Below the pieces are notes generated by a model that was not told the DNA's origin, made no database searches, and saw nothing but the letters and a program-made list of their open reading frames with translations. A stretch of 64,000 nucleotides of DNA from Hofstenia miamia (taxonomy: Eukaryota; Xenacoelomorpha; Acoela): assembly GCA_004352715.1 (NCBI GenBank), contig SCFE01000057.1:102065-166064 (forward strand), read 5' to 3'. This document shows positions 35,939 through 47,454 of the stretch, piece by piece. How positions within the stretch are numbered: position 1 is the stretch's first letter; every line of letters begins with the position of its first letter. The position numbers and the translations under genes were made by a program.

Positions 35939-38900
35939 CTAAAATAAAATTAAGTCAAACAAAATATTAATTCCATTTGCTAGTAATTATATGCATCATT
36001 TTCATTGTTAATTCAATACAAATATTCAACTTTATTATAGAATCATATGCGTGTGAAAAAATTGGACACATTTCCAGAAGTCAACAAAGGTGTAGTTTCC
36101 TGGTGCGCTGACTTCCTGACAAATAGACAGCAACGGGTAATTGTTAATAGAAAGGCATCACAATGGCGATCCACAAATCTTGGAGTTCCACAAGGCACTG
36201 TCCAAGGTTCTATATATTTTAATATTACAACAAATGACTTGAAGATTCCAGAACATATGTCTCACAGAAACTACCTGAAGAAGTATGCGGATGACAACTA
36301 CAGTATTAAGAGTTTATATTTAGATCTTTCAAAAGCCTTTGATTCGATTAATCATAGCATTCTAATTGAAAAACTATCTTACTTACGATTTTCTAGTAAT
36401 AGTAATAGTTAAATTAAATGATATTTTTTCAGAATGGTTACCGGTTTACAATGGGGTGCCTCAAGGTACGATTCTAGAACCTCTTATTGTTAGTATTTAT
36501 GTAAATGACATGCATTCTATAACTAATTGCAACTTAATCCAANAAACATTACTGACCTAAGCGAAGTGCTTTATAAAAAACTTGATATTCAATTAAAATG
36601 GGNTCAGAATGGTTACCGGTTTACAATGGGGTGCCTCAAGGTACGATTCTAGAACCTCTTATTGTTAGTATTTATGTAAATGACATGCATTCTATAACTA
36701 ATTGCAACTTAATCCAATATTCCGATGACACTTGCATTTTCAGGGATAATTCATCAATGCACCTAGCCGCGGAATCTATAGAATTGAATTGTAACAAATT
36801 GTCAAAATACTTTTGTATGCACAAGTTGAATATTAATGAAGCTAAAACAGAATTTTGTATTTTGCAGCCGAATAAAAGCAATTACGATGTTTCTGCAGTG
36901 ACTTTAAATGTAAATAATATTAATGTTCCTATTGTGGACACTTTCAAGTACCTAGGAGTAACTATTGACTCAAAGCTAAAATTCAACTCGCACATCAATT
37001 TAATAGTTAGAAAATTAGCTATAGGTATAAGAAGTATGACACTAGTAGTTAGGCAATTACCACCTTGCGCAATAATTCAATTCTTCCATGCTTTCATCAT
37101 GAGTCAGCTTAATTACGCAAACATTTTATTTACTGATCTAAGCGAAGTGCTTTATAAAAAAACTTGATATTCAATTAAAATGGGCATTAAATATCACAAC
37201 GAAAAACGCATCGAAAACCAAACAGTACATTTCTAGGTCAATTCTTTTTTCAAGACAACTGGTTATATTGAATACCATTCTGACATTCTTCAAGCTAATC
37301 AGAAACCTACCACCTTATAATACGATTAAAATACCGGGATTTACTCATAAAGAGAATTCAAGATTTAAAGCTTTTTACATTGTTAAGTATAAGAAAAACG
37401 TTTTAAAGAAATCCTTCATTAATGTCGCCATTCGAACCTGGAATTCGCTACCTAAAGAAATTAAAAATATCGAAAATTTGAAATCTTTTAAAAACATTTA
37501 AAAATCTTCCTTAGCACATTGACTGCCACAGCCAAATCCTTGATGTGAGCAATAGGCCCAATTTTTTTAAATTTATTTTTTAATACATTCCATGTCAAAA
37601 TATCATTGATCGCCTTTTAAAAGTCCACAAATAAAAGCATCTGAAATAATTATATGGATACGAGGCAAATTTGGGATATAACATGTATCCAATATATGGA
37701 TACATGGCAGTCAATGTGTTAAGCAAAAATATATTTCTGGAAAATCTTGGCTAGGATACAAATTTTATAACAATGACTATACTATAACTCAGTATTGAAA
37801 TAGCACTATAGTAATTTATCCATAGCCTGCAAGATTTCTTTTGTAATTTATGTGAATTGTATATATGTGTTTTTGTGAATTTAATGACGTTATTCACATA
37901 CATTATCAGTTATTTAATTGTTAACATTTATCTGAATAAAAAGTCTCTTATCTTATCTTATCTTAGTTGTTCGTAACTTTTGAAGTAACGTAATTACTAC
38001 GTAATAACTATGGATAATATAAAATCTTTTAATAATTTAGAAAATGAATTAAAGACCAATAAAAATAAAGTAAAATTTGTAAATATTATTTTTCAAAGTA
38101 TTGTCAACAAATTCGATACATTTTCTGATATACTAAATAATTTTGATTTAAATTCAATAATTGGAATAACTGAAACCTGGTTAACAATGGAAGATAAACT
38201 ACCAAACTGCAACAAAAATAAAATATTATATATTAAGAATAGAGAAAACACATTATCCAAGAAGTCAAGAGGAGGTGGATTATTAATGTCAATTCCTAAA
38301 CCCTTCAAACCCAAACTGATGAAAGATAAAGTTAATAAAAATCTACATTTGAAAATGTATGCATACAAGACAACAATGATAAAATTTTCTATCTAAAATT
38401 TCTATCTACAATAATACTTGAAATTAAGCGAGCTTCTAAAATATAAATTTCAATAATTTCAATTAGTGATTATAATCAAAATTATCTTAACAACGCTGAA
38501 AAAAGAAATATACACGATTTAATAGATAATTACGGAATGTCAGAAATCAATGTAAAACTGCCAACACATATATTTAAAGAATTCTTCATTAAATAATTAT
38601 ATAATATGTGAATCTCAAGAAAAAGAAAATTTTGAATATTTGTTACTGACTGTTTAACATCAGAGCATTTATTAATATGTGCAAGAAATTGAACAAACGA
38701 ATGAACAAATAAAATATCAATATATTAATTCAAGATATAAATTTAATCAAAATATATTATTCGATAATCTTTTATTAATAAATTGGGTATTATTTTACAA
38801 TTTAGAAAGTGTTGATGAAAAACTAAATTTATTTCCGAAAATTTAAGTTATCTTTACAATAATCAATGTCCACTTAAGTAAACTACGTCTGATAAGAAAT

Positions 38901-41900
38901 TACCAAAAGAGAAACTATGAATAACTAATGAATTTAAGCTTTTAATCAAAATTAAACATACTGCATATACAAAATGTTGTAAAGATAAAAATATAGCAAA
39001 CTTTATTGAATATAAGAGCATAAGTAGATAATAAATGCAACACGATTTAAATAATTTTTTGAAATAGTCTTTTGAAGTCAAAAATAATTCACAAAAATGG
39101 GAATTCATTTCGAGATTTTTCCAAAACCAAAAATTGTTAGAAGTTTCATTTATAAAGGAAGCAATTGGGAAGTTGTCAAAAACAAAAAATTAATAGCAAA
39201 CATGAGTTATTTATAAAGTTAGGCAAATTCCATGATAATGAAGAAGAAAACATTCACAATCAGGATCAAATGATTAAATGATGACAACTTAAGTGGGCAG
39301 GGAAAATGTTATTTTACTTTTGAAATATTACATCAATTTAAGGAAACATCAAGACATCTAAAAGTTAACAAATCTCAAGGACCAAGCAAAACACCAGCAT
39401 GGCTCATTAAAGGAGCAATAAAGATAATAAGTAGATCGTTATGGGACATATTAAATCAATGTACTAAGGAACTTGTTTTCCAGAGGAATTGAAAATTACA
39501 TAAAAAATACTTATATAGAAAAAGGTTCCATCAATTATAAGTAAAATGTTTGAAAGAATTTTATGTAACCAATGTAATGAATATATCGAAAAATATCAAA
39601 TAATAAGATATTTACAATTGGGATTTAGAAAAAATATATCTAAAAGTAATGCACTAATTTTTCTATTAAACAATTGGAGAAATCATATAGATAATCGTTT
39701 CTTAACCTGGGCGGTACCGTCCCCTAGGGGCAAATAGTGTTTACATCTTATCAGCAACACCTATCTAAAACCTTTAATTCAATAAATCATGAACTACAAA
39801 TAAAAAAAATTAAAGTATATATACAACTTTAAGGAATACTTTAAATGAATACTGCAATGCTCAGTTCTAGGATCACTGATATTAAATCTTTATATTAATG
39901 ATATCAATGTTAATGAAACATAAAATGTGTTCAACATTCTAATGACACCCTGCTGTATTTAACCAAATATTTTGATTTATTAAGTGCACTACAAAATGCA
40001 ACATTATACTTTGAAAAAAGAATTAAATGAAGTTAAATGTTAAGAAGAATTTTGCAATGTTTCGGAGCTCAGATTATAATTCGTGGTGCAATCAAGGTTC
40101 AGAAAATGTATAGTTTACTATGGTGGTGTATTTTGTTTGACTAAATACAGAATATTTTTGTAATGCCTGCTGAATATATTGCTAGTAATTATCAATCAAT
40201 GTCAAGAAGAGAGAGCGTTCTCATCCAAAGCGGCCATACAAATTACTAACAATACATTCATTCCACTTTGTAGCTCATTTTTAACTCAAATAACAATTTA
40301 GGAGCAGTAAGTGATAACCATAACCATTCTGTAAATGTACTGCTTTAACATTTTTTACTGACGTGAGTAATCAGAAATTTATCATTAACAATTTTTTCCA
40401 GATAGATTCCTTCAGGACACAAAAATGTCCTGATTATTCATTTAAATATCTAAATCAGCGTGAGAACAAGGGTCAATCCCATGCTAAATAATAAATTGAG
40501 AAATATTGATATTGCGAGACTAAACTAGATGACTTTAAAAATGAACTCGATTCTTTTATATGAAATTATTAGACAATAATCATATCTCCGTAAAGTAAAG
40601 CGTAAGTAATATTTTGCTGAGTGTTTTATTCTCCGATATGCCTAAACGAAAGTGTTCATTTATCAATGACATATAAAACTATTATCCACTCTGCAAAAAT
40701 GGAAGACACTTCTGTAGCTTCTACTTTTCTGCTGCTCATGGTGGACGTGCAGACATAAATGACCATATAAAACAGAAACCTTCCCTTTCAAAACTTAACT
40801 AAATGCTTTTCAAGTAAAACTGCATCTAAAGATTTGGAAAGGGTGGCCAAAGAAGCCGTTTTTGTTTTTACACAGATCAGTCAATTTCGATCCATGGACT
40901 GTACTTCAAATCTTGTGAAAAAAGCTATGGGATGTTAAATCGTGCATCAGAGCAAAGACAGGAGCAATTGCAACGAAAGTGTTATCACGTTATTCACAGG
41001 AAGAAATATCCAACGACCTGGAAAGTAATTCTTAGGTAGTTATTTCATGTGATGCATTAAGTCACGCAAATATAAAGCTTCTTTCTATTTTGAAACATTA
41101 TTTCACTGTCGCAAAGAGTATTTCCACAAAGATGTTGGACCTTTATGAAATGTTAACTGAAAAAAGTAAAACCATACCTGAGTGTGTAATTTCAAAAACA
41201 GAGAAGTTTGGACTGCAAGATGAAGTAGTTGATCTGTCAACTGATAACACAATTCCAAATTTTGGGCGATCAAACATGACTGACCTGGGCTGTAAAATCA
41301 TGTATTGATGCGAAACAGTTCATCAAGTTTTTTGGATATTTTCACATAAATACTATTAGTTGCACTGTACTAAAACAATTATGTGATGACGCTAACATTC
41401 TGGGATATTCAAAAATTCGTAGACTGGTACTGGTTACGGCAATTGTGAACATGTTCAGAAGATATTTATACCAATGTAAAAATATTTTTCTGGACAGCCA
41501 AAATGCCCAATAGTTACTAAAAATATTTCAGTGATGATATTGGTGAAATTTGACTTTGGATTCTACATTTCCAAGCATCACTATTCTCAAAAACTAATTT
41601 GACTGTTAAATTAGCAGCATGATCTCAATAGAAGCGTACAATCACATACATGAGCTGCTTTCTTGTTTGATTTCAAGAAAAGAACTGATTTGTTGGAATG
41701 GAAGCAAAACGCCTAGTGCGTTTGTTAGAAATAGTTGGAGTTCTGAAGAGGGATCATGGAGTGGTATTTTGTTTACTTTAGACACAGATGAAATAAACTT
41801 AAATTCTTGCTATTGCAAAGTATTCAGACGATATACGACTGCTAGCAACAATTTCAACTACGTCATATAACGAGGTCTTTACATTGTACAAGTTAATTAT

Positions 41901-44900
41901 AATGCCAAATGGAAACACTGACGCACAGAAATTGTTCAAAATCTACCGAATATTATTTTCAAAATCCTGGAGTTACTTTGTCCAATGATCAACTTAGAAA
42001 ACTACAGATGAAAGACAAACCAGTGCCAATAAAAACTACTTACGTACTTTGGTGTTTGGCTTAGTTCAGACTTCTTATAGACTCACAAGATAAACAATGT
42101 TATAAATAAATCACTATACTATATTCGTTGCATGACATGTCTACTAAAATATCTTCAATTAAAAGATAAGATTTCCATTTTAAGGACATATATTACACCG
42201 CATTACATATACGTAATTAGTGTCTGGGCAATTGCACTAAATTATCAGGAGGGGAACCGGTTTAAAAAAATCATTACGGTTTTTTGCGCGTGTGCAAACT
42301 ATCTAAAATTGATTGTTACAATACAACGGTACAGCTAATGCAATAGAGGTTTATATCAGAAATTGAGAGAATTTCCAAAGATAACATTTATCCGCTTGCT
42401 AGAGCCCTCAAAATTTGCTCAATATCCTCTACTGCTATTCGGATTCGTTTTCAAATACCACTTTCTGTCTTTAGATACATTGTTCAGAAGAAATTGCCAG
42501 AGATTACATTTATTAACATTTAACTTATATATATGCGTAAATAAGTAGTTTTAACGATATTAGAATTGATTTCAAATTAGTATATAATTCTGCACTTTTT
42601 CATGAAAACAAGACTTATTGTTTATTTACCTTCAATGGATGCTGAAAAATCTTGACAATAGTGATATTTCAGATGTGTCATCACAAAATAGTGCAAAAGA
42701 TGAAGAAGTTGCTGATTAATAAGAATCAGTTTGAAGTAGATCTTTCACCTATTACAAAACACTGTTTTCTCATGTCAATAAATAAAAGCAAAGCATTCTC
42801 CTTGAGGCTCAAGAACTTTGTTTTAGCTGCAAACGAGGGCAACGGGGGTTTTTCACTTGATAAAATGAAGTGTCGCGGTGTTGGTAGTGCTGTTGTAAGT
42901 GAACTTATCAAAGAAAAGAAAGGAATTAATGATTTTTCTGCAGTTAATTTTTCACAAGGGTAAATTTAGCACTTCAACTAAAAGTAGTGAATATATTTTC
43001 CATTGCATATTTAAATTAATTAATTTAGAAGATGGATATTTTTATTACTGGAACCATATTGAGTAATGGTACACAGAGTGCTATACTGCCAAAACAAAAA
43101 CCATGAACCGTAGAGAACATGTTGTTTTGAAAAATGAAGAACTGAACCTGGTGAAATAGATGGACACACGGAATGTTCTTTTATTGTCATCATATTTTGG
43201 AGGTGAGAATGGTGCAGACATCAAAAGAATTGGCAAGGATAAAAAAGAGAATTTTGTACAACAGCCCATGATAGTTGGTCAATACAATAAGTTTATGAGT
43301 GGAATCGATCTCCATGATAGGTATATTTCATTATACAGAATTGCTTCCAAAACAGAAAATGGCCGATCCGAATGTTTTCCTTTTTCTGAAGTGGTATCAG
43401 TAAATTGCTGGATATTGGAACGAAGTAATATAAACAAATTTGAAAATTTACTTACGAGAAAAATTTTTACACTGAACAGATTATAATATACCTAACTACT
43501 TCAAAATGTAGTGCAATAATCAGTATGAAAAAAAATGTAATGACAATCATTTTTGAAAAACTTTGAAAAATCATATAAAAACATCTGGGATATTTCAAAA
43601 TTAAGTTGACGTTGTGTGTTAATGAATTTTTTTAAAAAAATTGAGATAACATTGAAATTCGATGATATTATCATACTTCACAATTGCTCATGAACTTCAA
43701 AATCATTCAAAACTTCAAATGCAATGCAATCTAAAATTCACTGTCAGGATATTGTCAAAAACATGCAAATATAGAATTTCAGCCCCAATTGTATTGTCGT
43801 CTTAAAGTGATTTTTCCTGGCTATTTTGACTGTACTACTGTTAACAAGCAAAAATGCGTAAGATTTGCTGTGAGATACACCAATATTAATAATTTCAATT
43901 TCTCAGAAAAAATACCTAAGTCATTCATGGAAGAGGCCAACCAAAAATATTTTACAAGAGTATCTGCAGTTGTGAAACAGTAACTTCCTCAAAACCGCAA
44001 AGAAATAGTTTTAAAGAATATAAAGCACTTTAAGGAAAGATCGATATTTCACGATTTTTTTCAGAGTTTAACAATAATTAAATTTCAATTACGTAGCCAT
44101 CACTGACATGGGTGGTTTAAAAAATTCAGCAAAATTTCAAGTTGAAACAAAAATACAACCAAGTGTTGTAACAACTTTAGCAAATAAATTATACGTTCAT
44201 TTATACTCATTAACGCAAAACATTTCCAACAACAAAATTATACATAAATCTAATTACAACCTTGATGCTTTAGTTTGATCTCAGCTTTAGTTAGGATTTG
44301 ACTTTGAGGAACTGCTGCAATTGCGATCTGCATATCACGAGGGCACTTTGAAAATGCACACGCAGTTTCTTCACGTGAAATACGTTCAACTGATCCTTCA
44401 ATTCTCACCTGTCGATGGAAAATCGGCCAAAAGAAAAGCATGGCTGCCAGTGGATTTGCATCGATAACTTTACCCTAAATGTTAAAGAAGTGTTAGTAAA
44501 CTTTCCCAAAAGTTCAAAAAGCTTCATGACCTATTTACTAATCGACTATGAAGTTTAAGTTCCATATTTAAAACTTACATTTCTCGAAGTAACTTTTTAC
44601 TCATATATCTTATATACTTAGGGTGTGTCAAGTAATGTCGATGTGTTGTATTAGAGAATCAAATATTACAATTATATAATCAATGTCCACCAGCATCAAT
44701 TGTCGTTTTTATGCCGCCTAGAAAAGCAGGACGAAGCCAAATCAAATTTGAAGAGAAAGTGATCACGTGAGTTAATGTTGCTCAGGTAGGGACTTAATTA
44801 GAGCAAATCCACTTCACGGGCAGTAAAAAATCATTTTCTAGCTTTCTTGTACCAGGCCGTACAGTGTGTCTGCTATAGCACTTCATTCAAGTGAATGGAT

Positions 44901-46630
44901 TGGACTAAAGTGTACTCTGGAGTAGTGCAAGCGTGAACGACTGTAGACGGTCCTCAAAGTAGAGTAATAATCAAAAAAGCAGATTTGAACTTCTTCTCAA
45001 CCCCAATTAGATATTTTTCATACCTAAGTCACAGAAAGGCAAATAACTAGTAGTCAAAAGTCATTGACTTTTCATTGTCAAAAATGAATAAACAAATGAT
45101 GCAGAAAAATCTATCTAATAATTGGCAGAAAATGCAATGGATTCTAAACTTTTTAATATTTTTTAATGTGATAATTACATCAATGACACTAATTATGACA
45201 TATCCTAAGTATCANCCAAGTGTTGTAACAACTTTAGCAAATAAATTATACGTTCATTTATACTCATTAACGCAAAACATTTCCAACAACAAAATTATAC
45301 ATAAATCTAATTACAACCTTGATGCTTTAGTTTGATCTCAGCTTTAGTTAGGATTTGACTTTGAGGAACTGCTGCAATTGCGATCTGCATATCACGAGGG
45401 CACTTTGAAAATGCACACGCAGTTTCTTCACGTGAAATACGTTCAACTGATCCTTCAATTCTCACCTGTCGATGGAAAATCGGCCAAAAGAAAAGCATGG
45501 CTGCCAGTGGATTTGCATCGATAACTTTACCCTAAATGTTAAAGAAGTGTTAGTAAACTTTCCCAAAAGTTCAAAAAGCTTCATGACCTATTTACTAATC
45601 GACTATGAAGTTTAAGTTCCATATTTAAAACTTACATTTCTCGAAGTAACTTTTTACTCATATATCTTATATACTTAGGGTGTGTCAAGTAATGTCGATG
45701 TGTTGTATTAGAGAATCAAATATTACAATTATATAATCAATGTCCACCAGCATCAATTGTCGTTTTTATGCCGCCTAGAAAAGCAGGACGAAGCCAAATC
45801 AAATTTGAAGAGAAAGTGATCACGTGAGTTAATGTTGCTCAGGTAGGGACTTAATTAGAGCAAATCCACTTCACGGGCAGTAAAAAATCATTTTCTAGCT
45901 TTCTTGTACCAGGCCGTACAGTGTGTCTGCTATAGCACTTCATTCAAGTGAATGGATTGGACTAAAGTGTACTCTGGAGTAGTGCAAGCGTGAACGACTG
46001 TAGACGGTCCTCAAAGTAGAGTAATAATCAAAAAAGCAGATTTGAACTTCTTCTCAACCCCAATTAGATATTTTTCATACCTAAGTCACAGAAAGGCAAA
46101 TAACTAGTAGTCAAAAGTCATTGACTTTTCATTGTCAAAAATGAATAAACAAATGATGCAGAAAAATCTATCTAATAATTGGCAGAAAATGCAATGGATT
46201 CTAAACTTTTTAATATTTTTTAATGTGATAATTACATCAATGACACTAATTATGACATATCCTAAGTATCATATTCTAATACCAAACTTTCATTCCATAC
46301 ATACAGTCTTCTCAATGAATTTATCGAAGTTACTTAAATAATGTGAAACACTTAACTTTATAAAAATAGTACCTTTTGACTTTCTGTACCAGTATAAAAC
46401 ACAAAACCATTATTATCAAAATAACGTAGAATCATCATCCGACATGAAGGAATACCTGATGGGCTACAGGTTGCCAATGTCATAGCTCCAGGATGCCCGA
46501 TCCCAGGGTGGTCTGAAGCTTCTGTGTACCATAACTTAAACCACTCAAATGGATTTGTTGAAGGTAAAGCATCATCTAGAATAGGAACTGATGGATTATT
46601 ATAAGAAGAGCGCATCTGAGGTAAATCCAT
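35724..46630 (-). CDS. PNPO: Pyridoxamine/pyridoxine 5'-phosphate oxidase, three exons
   Basis: PNPO makes pyridoxal 5'-phosphate from pyridoxamine- or pyridoxine-phosphate with FMN and O2 in the cytosol. Exon A is 46373-46630, exon B 45318-45531 (repeated as 44261-44474 by false duplication), and exon C 35724-35938. Junction A/B is phase 0 (CAG AAG|gtac...tttag|GGT AAA) and B/C is phase 1 (CAAG|gttg...ttttag|AA ACC), both restoring family sequence. The product is 228 residues, close to bacterial length and shorter than human (261). Visible landmarks: start MDLPQMRSSY, flavin-binding PSCRMMILRYF, ANPLAAMLFFW and RQVRIEGSVERIS in exon B, and the C-terminal signature FEFWVGSKYRLHDR in exon C, ending RLAP. 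Intron 2 is about 8.3 kb and carries LINEs, a hAT-like remnant and piggyBac remnants. All key motifs are intact. Confidence 0.95.
36040..36305 (+). pseudogene. LINE family A reverse-transcriptase palm
   Basis: Frame reads VVSWCADFLTNRQQRVIVN, NLGVPQGTVQGSIYF and KKYADDNYS (the YADD catalytic box), then breaks at about 36305 into a different RT that restarts at an earlier domain. This fits insertion of a 5'-truncated family-B LINE into family A. It lies within intron 2 of PNPO. Confidence 0.8.
36310..37970 (+). pseudogene. LINE family B, 5'-truncated, with TTATC tail
   Basis: Starts at LYLDLSKAFDSINHSILIEK, continues with NGVPQGTILEPLIVSIYVND, YSDDTCIF (YSDD in place of YADD), FKYLGVTIDSKLKFNSHI and RTWNSLPKEIKNIENLKSFK, and ends with QKYISGKSWLGYKFYNNDYT, a 3' UTR and (TTATC)n at 37948-37966. 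One frameshift lies near 37160. 36429-36542 is repeated as 36604-36717 around a 59-bp fragment bounded by Ns (36543, 36603); that fragment copies about 37120-37182, so this is a scaffolding error. A piggyBac MITE interrupts the C-terminus. Confidence 0.85.
37515..37718. mobile_element. piggyBac-type MITE in a TTAA site
   Basis: Perfect 14-bp inverted ends CACATTGACTGCCA and TGGCAGTCAATGTG, flanked by TTAG (37511-37514, one base off TTAA) and TTAA (37719-37722). It splits the LINE-B C-terminus between NLKSFKNI and KQKYISGKSW. The related copy at 28.8 kb has a single TTAA there. 204 bp, non-coding. Confidence 0.9.
38010..40060 (+). pseudogene. Degenerate LINE (family C) with APE endonuclease and RT
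   Basis: An open N-terminal frame (38010-38396) matches the apurinic-like endonuclease of Jockey/CR1 LINEs: VNKFDTFSDILNNFDLNSII, GITETWLT and SRGGGLLMSIPKPF. Farther on: KVNKSQGPSKTPAWLIKGAI (39362), MFERILCNQCNEYIEKYQII (39546), SKTFNSINHEL (39765), SVLGSLILNLYINDINVNE (39870) and a YADD-region relic SNDTLLYLT (39945). These appear in order but with many stops and frameshifts. The element has an intact 5' half, unlike the other LINE copies here. Confidence 0.8.
40639..41308 (+). pseudogene. hAT-like (BED-finger, KIAA1586/ZBED-type) transposase remnant
   Basis: Starts MPKRKCSFIND, passes FSAAHGGRADINDHIKQKPS (BED-like C2H2 segment), AKEAVFVFTQISQFRSMDC, and then an open run from about 41039 with VISCDALSHANIKLLSILKH (RNase H-like first catalytic strand) and STDNTIPNFG. 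Stops interrupt the N-terminal half. Family assignment rests on remembered similarity to BED-finger hAT proteins of invertebrates. Confidence 0.6.
41600..42550 (+). pseudogene. LINE remnant (family F) reverse transcriptase
   Basis: Successive frames give WSSEEGSWSGILFTLDTDEI (QGS.LSPILF block), AKYSDDIRLLATISTTSYNE (YSDD catalytic box, 41812), TYFGVWLSSDFL, INNVINKSLYYIRC and ISILRTYITPHYIYVISVWA. The order of blocks matches the palm, thumb and C-terminus of a non-LTR RT; frameshifts occur at each step. Confidence 0.7.
42640..43482 (+). pseudogene. piggyBac transposase remnant
   Basis: Blocks match the PGBD transposase (DDE_Tnp_1_7): KMKCRGVGSAVVSELIKE, TILSNGTQSAILPK, then LLLSSYFGGENGADIKRI and IVGQYNKFMSGIDLHDRYIS (the YNxxMxGVDxxDq block with the last catalytic Asp) and VVSVNCWILERSN. 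The first two blocks are followed by frameshifts; 43160-43486 is one open frame. It lies in intron 2 of PNPO. The MITE at 37515 is of the same superfamily, but a direct source relation is not shown. Confidence 0.8.
43500..44158. other. Unrecognised remnant before the duplicated block
   Basis: A 64-codon plus-strand frame at 43789-43983 (FPGYFDCTTVNKQKCVRFAV) followed by KHFKERSIFHDFFQSLTIIK looks protein-like and broken. It may belong to a transposase, but I do not recognise it. Confidence 0.35.
44159..45214. repeat. False duplication, copy 1 (1056 bp)
   Basis: Appears identical base for base to 45216-46271, offset 1057. The two are separated by a single N at 45215. Copy 1 stops at CCTAAGTATCA, exactly where copy 2 continues into unique sequence. 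Confidence 0.95.
44261..44474 (-). CDS. PNPO: PNPO exon B, first printed copy (false duplicate)
   Basis: Identical in sequence, including splice sites, to 45318-45531. It lies in the duplicated block separated by the N at 45215. Confidence 0.9.
45216..46271. repeat. False duplication, copy 2 (1056 bp)
   Basis: Second copy of the block, continuous with PNPO intron 1 and exon A. This is the copy to use for the gene model with exon A. Confidence 0.95.
45318..45531 (-). CDS. PNPO: PNPO exon B, second printed copy
   Basis: 214 bp, from acceptor TTTAG|GGTAAA to donor CAAG|GTTGTA. Encodes GKVIDANPLAAMLFFW, RQVRIEGSVERISREE and QSQILTKAEIKLKHQ. Identical to 44261-44474. Only one of the two is expected to exist. 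Confidence 0.92.
46373..46630 (-). CDS. PNPO: PNPO exon A (start and flavin-binding region)
   Basis: Encodes residues 1-86 from the ATG at 46630 to the donor AAG|GTACTA. Contains HPGIGHPGAMTLATCSPSG and PSCRMMILRYF. The start agrees with the conserved MDL-x2-MR N-terminus of animal PNPO; an additional upstream exon cannot be excluded. Confidence 0.95.
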
Positions 46631-47110
46631 AATAATTTTGGAAACCTATTAAAAATAATATTCACTGATAAACTTTAGAACTTTAATAGCAATATTACCA
46701 GTGAATAAGAATACGTTTCTATTCAAATCTAGAACGGATTGACAATATTGTATTAATAACATGTTAAAGATTTCGATATTTTCATTACAACAAGATCAGA
46801 TATGCGCTGCAAATTATTAGAAATATTGCTAAGAAGCATAAAATCATATTTGAAAATTATTATCACATAAGAAAAAACTTATTTTAATTTACATGTACAT
46901 TATATATATGCTTTGTACCCATTTTGTGTATTAGTATGCGATTTGTTCATAGAAAAGACATAATTTAAACGGATTCAGGGCAAATATTATTGAAAAGGTG
47001 AAAGGTTATGTGCAATAATCTAAACAAATTATGCATGTATATATATATATTTTTTGAAGTGATTATACTGAGCTTCTTCATATTCATTTTTAGCATAGAC
47101 GCTATGAAAG
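46631..47110. other. PNPO upstream region
   Basis: Expected to hold the PNPO promoter and 5' UTR. Only AT-rich sequence and a short TA tract (47039-47050) are visible. Confidence 0.4.
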
Positions 47111-47111
47111 A

Positions 47112-47150
47112 GATAGACCGGTTTCGTTCCTATAAAACATCATCAGTACA
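47112..47150 (-). ncRNA. Hammerhead ribozyme core, Penelope-type
   Basis: On the minus strand: CTGATGA (47140-47146), a possible 4-bp stem II GTTT/GAAC with a TATAG loop, then GAAA (47122-47125), the very short palindromic ACC/GGT stem III and a GTC cleavage triplet (47116-47118). The first bases flanking the core (GTA with TAT) can pair as the start of stem I. Minimal hammerheads of this kind are known in Penelope-like retroelements, and a GIY-YIG piece of such an element lies immediately upstream on the same strand. Confidence 0.7.
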
Positions 47151-47217
47151 AATATGCAGTAAAAACTAAATATATTTACAGTAGACTACACTTTATGCAT
47201 TTTAATATTGCATGCTC

Positions 47218-47424
47218 TTAAAACAAGTTCAATGATATCATGCTTAGTTGTTTATTCAATAATTGATCGTTGTTTGATTGTTTAATTAATAATGCTTCTT
47301 CTATTTTATGATGTTCTGATCTTAGTCGGATGTAAAAATTTTCTTCTCTTAGTTGATGTTTGTGCATAAAAATTTCGGATTTTAGGTGCCCATTCATATG
47401 TTCCTTAATTTCATCAAATCCCAA
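47218..47424 (-). pseudogene. Penelope-like element, C-terminal part of GIY-YIG domain
   Basis: Minus frame reads FDEIKEHMNGHLKSEIFMHK then RLRSEHHKIEEALLIKQSNN and LLNKQLSMISLNLF to a stop. This is the EH...H...(K/R)xxEALLI...LN end of the GIY-YIG endonuclease that closes Penelope-like polyproteins. The upstream half of the domain is missing on this strand and appears inverted at 47455-47515. Confidence 0.65.
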
Positions 47425-47454
47425 AAAATTCAGTTTACTCCTTAGATTATATAT

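Noticed and set aside
44250-45498. Two tandem PNPO-like genes
   Set aside because: The copies are identical including introns and are separated by one N at contig-overlap boundaries; one gene with a false duplication explains everything.
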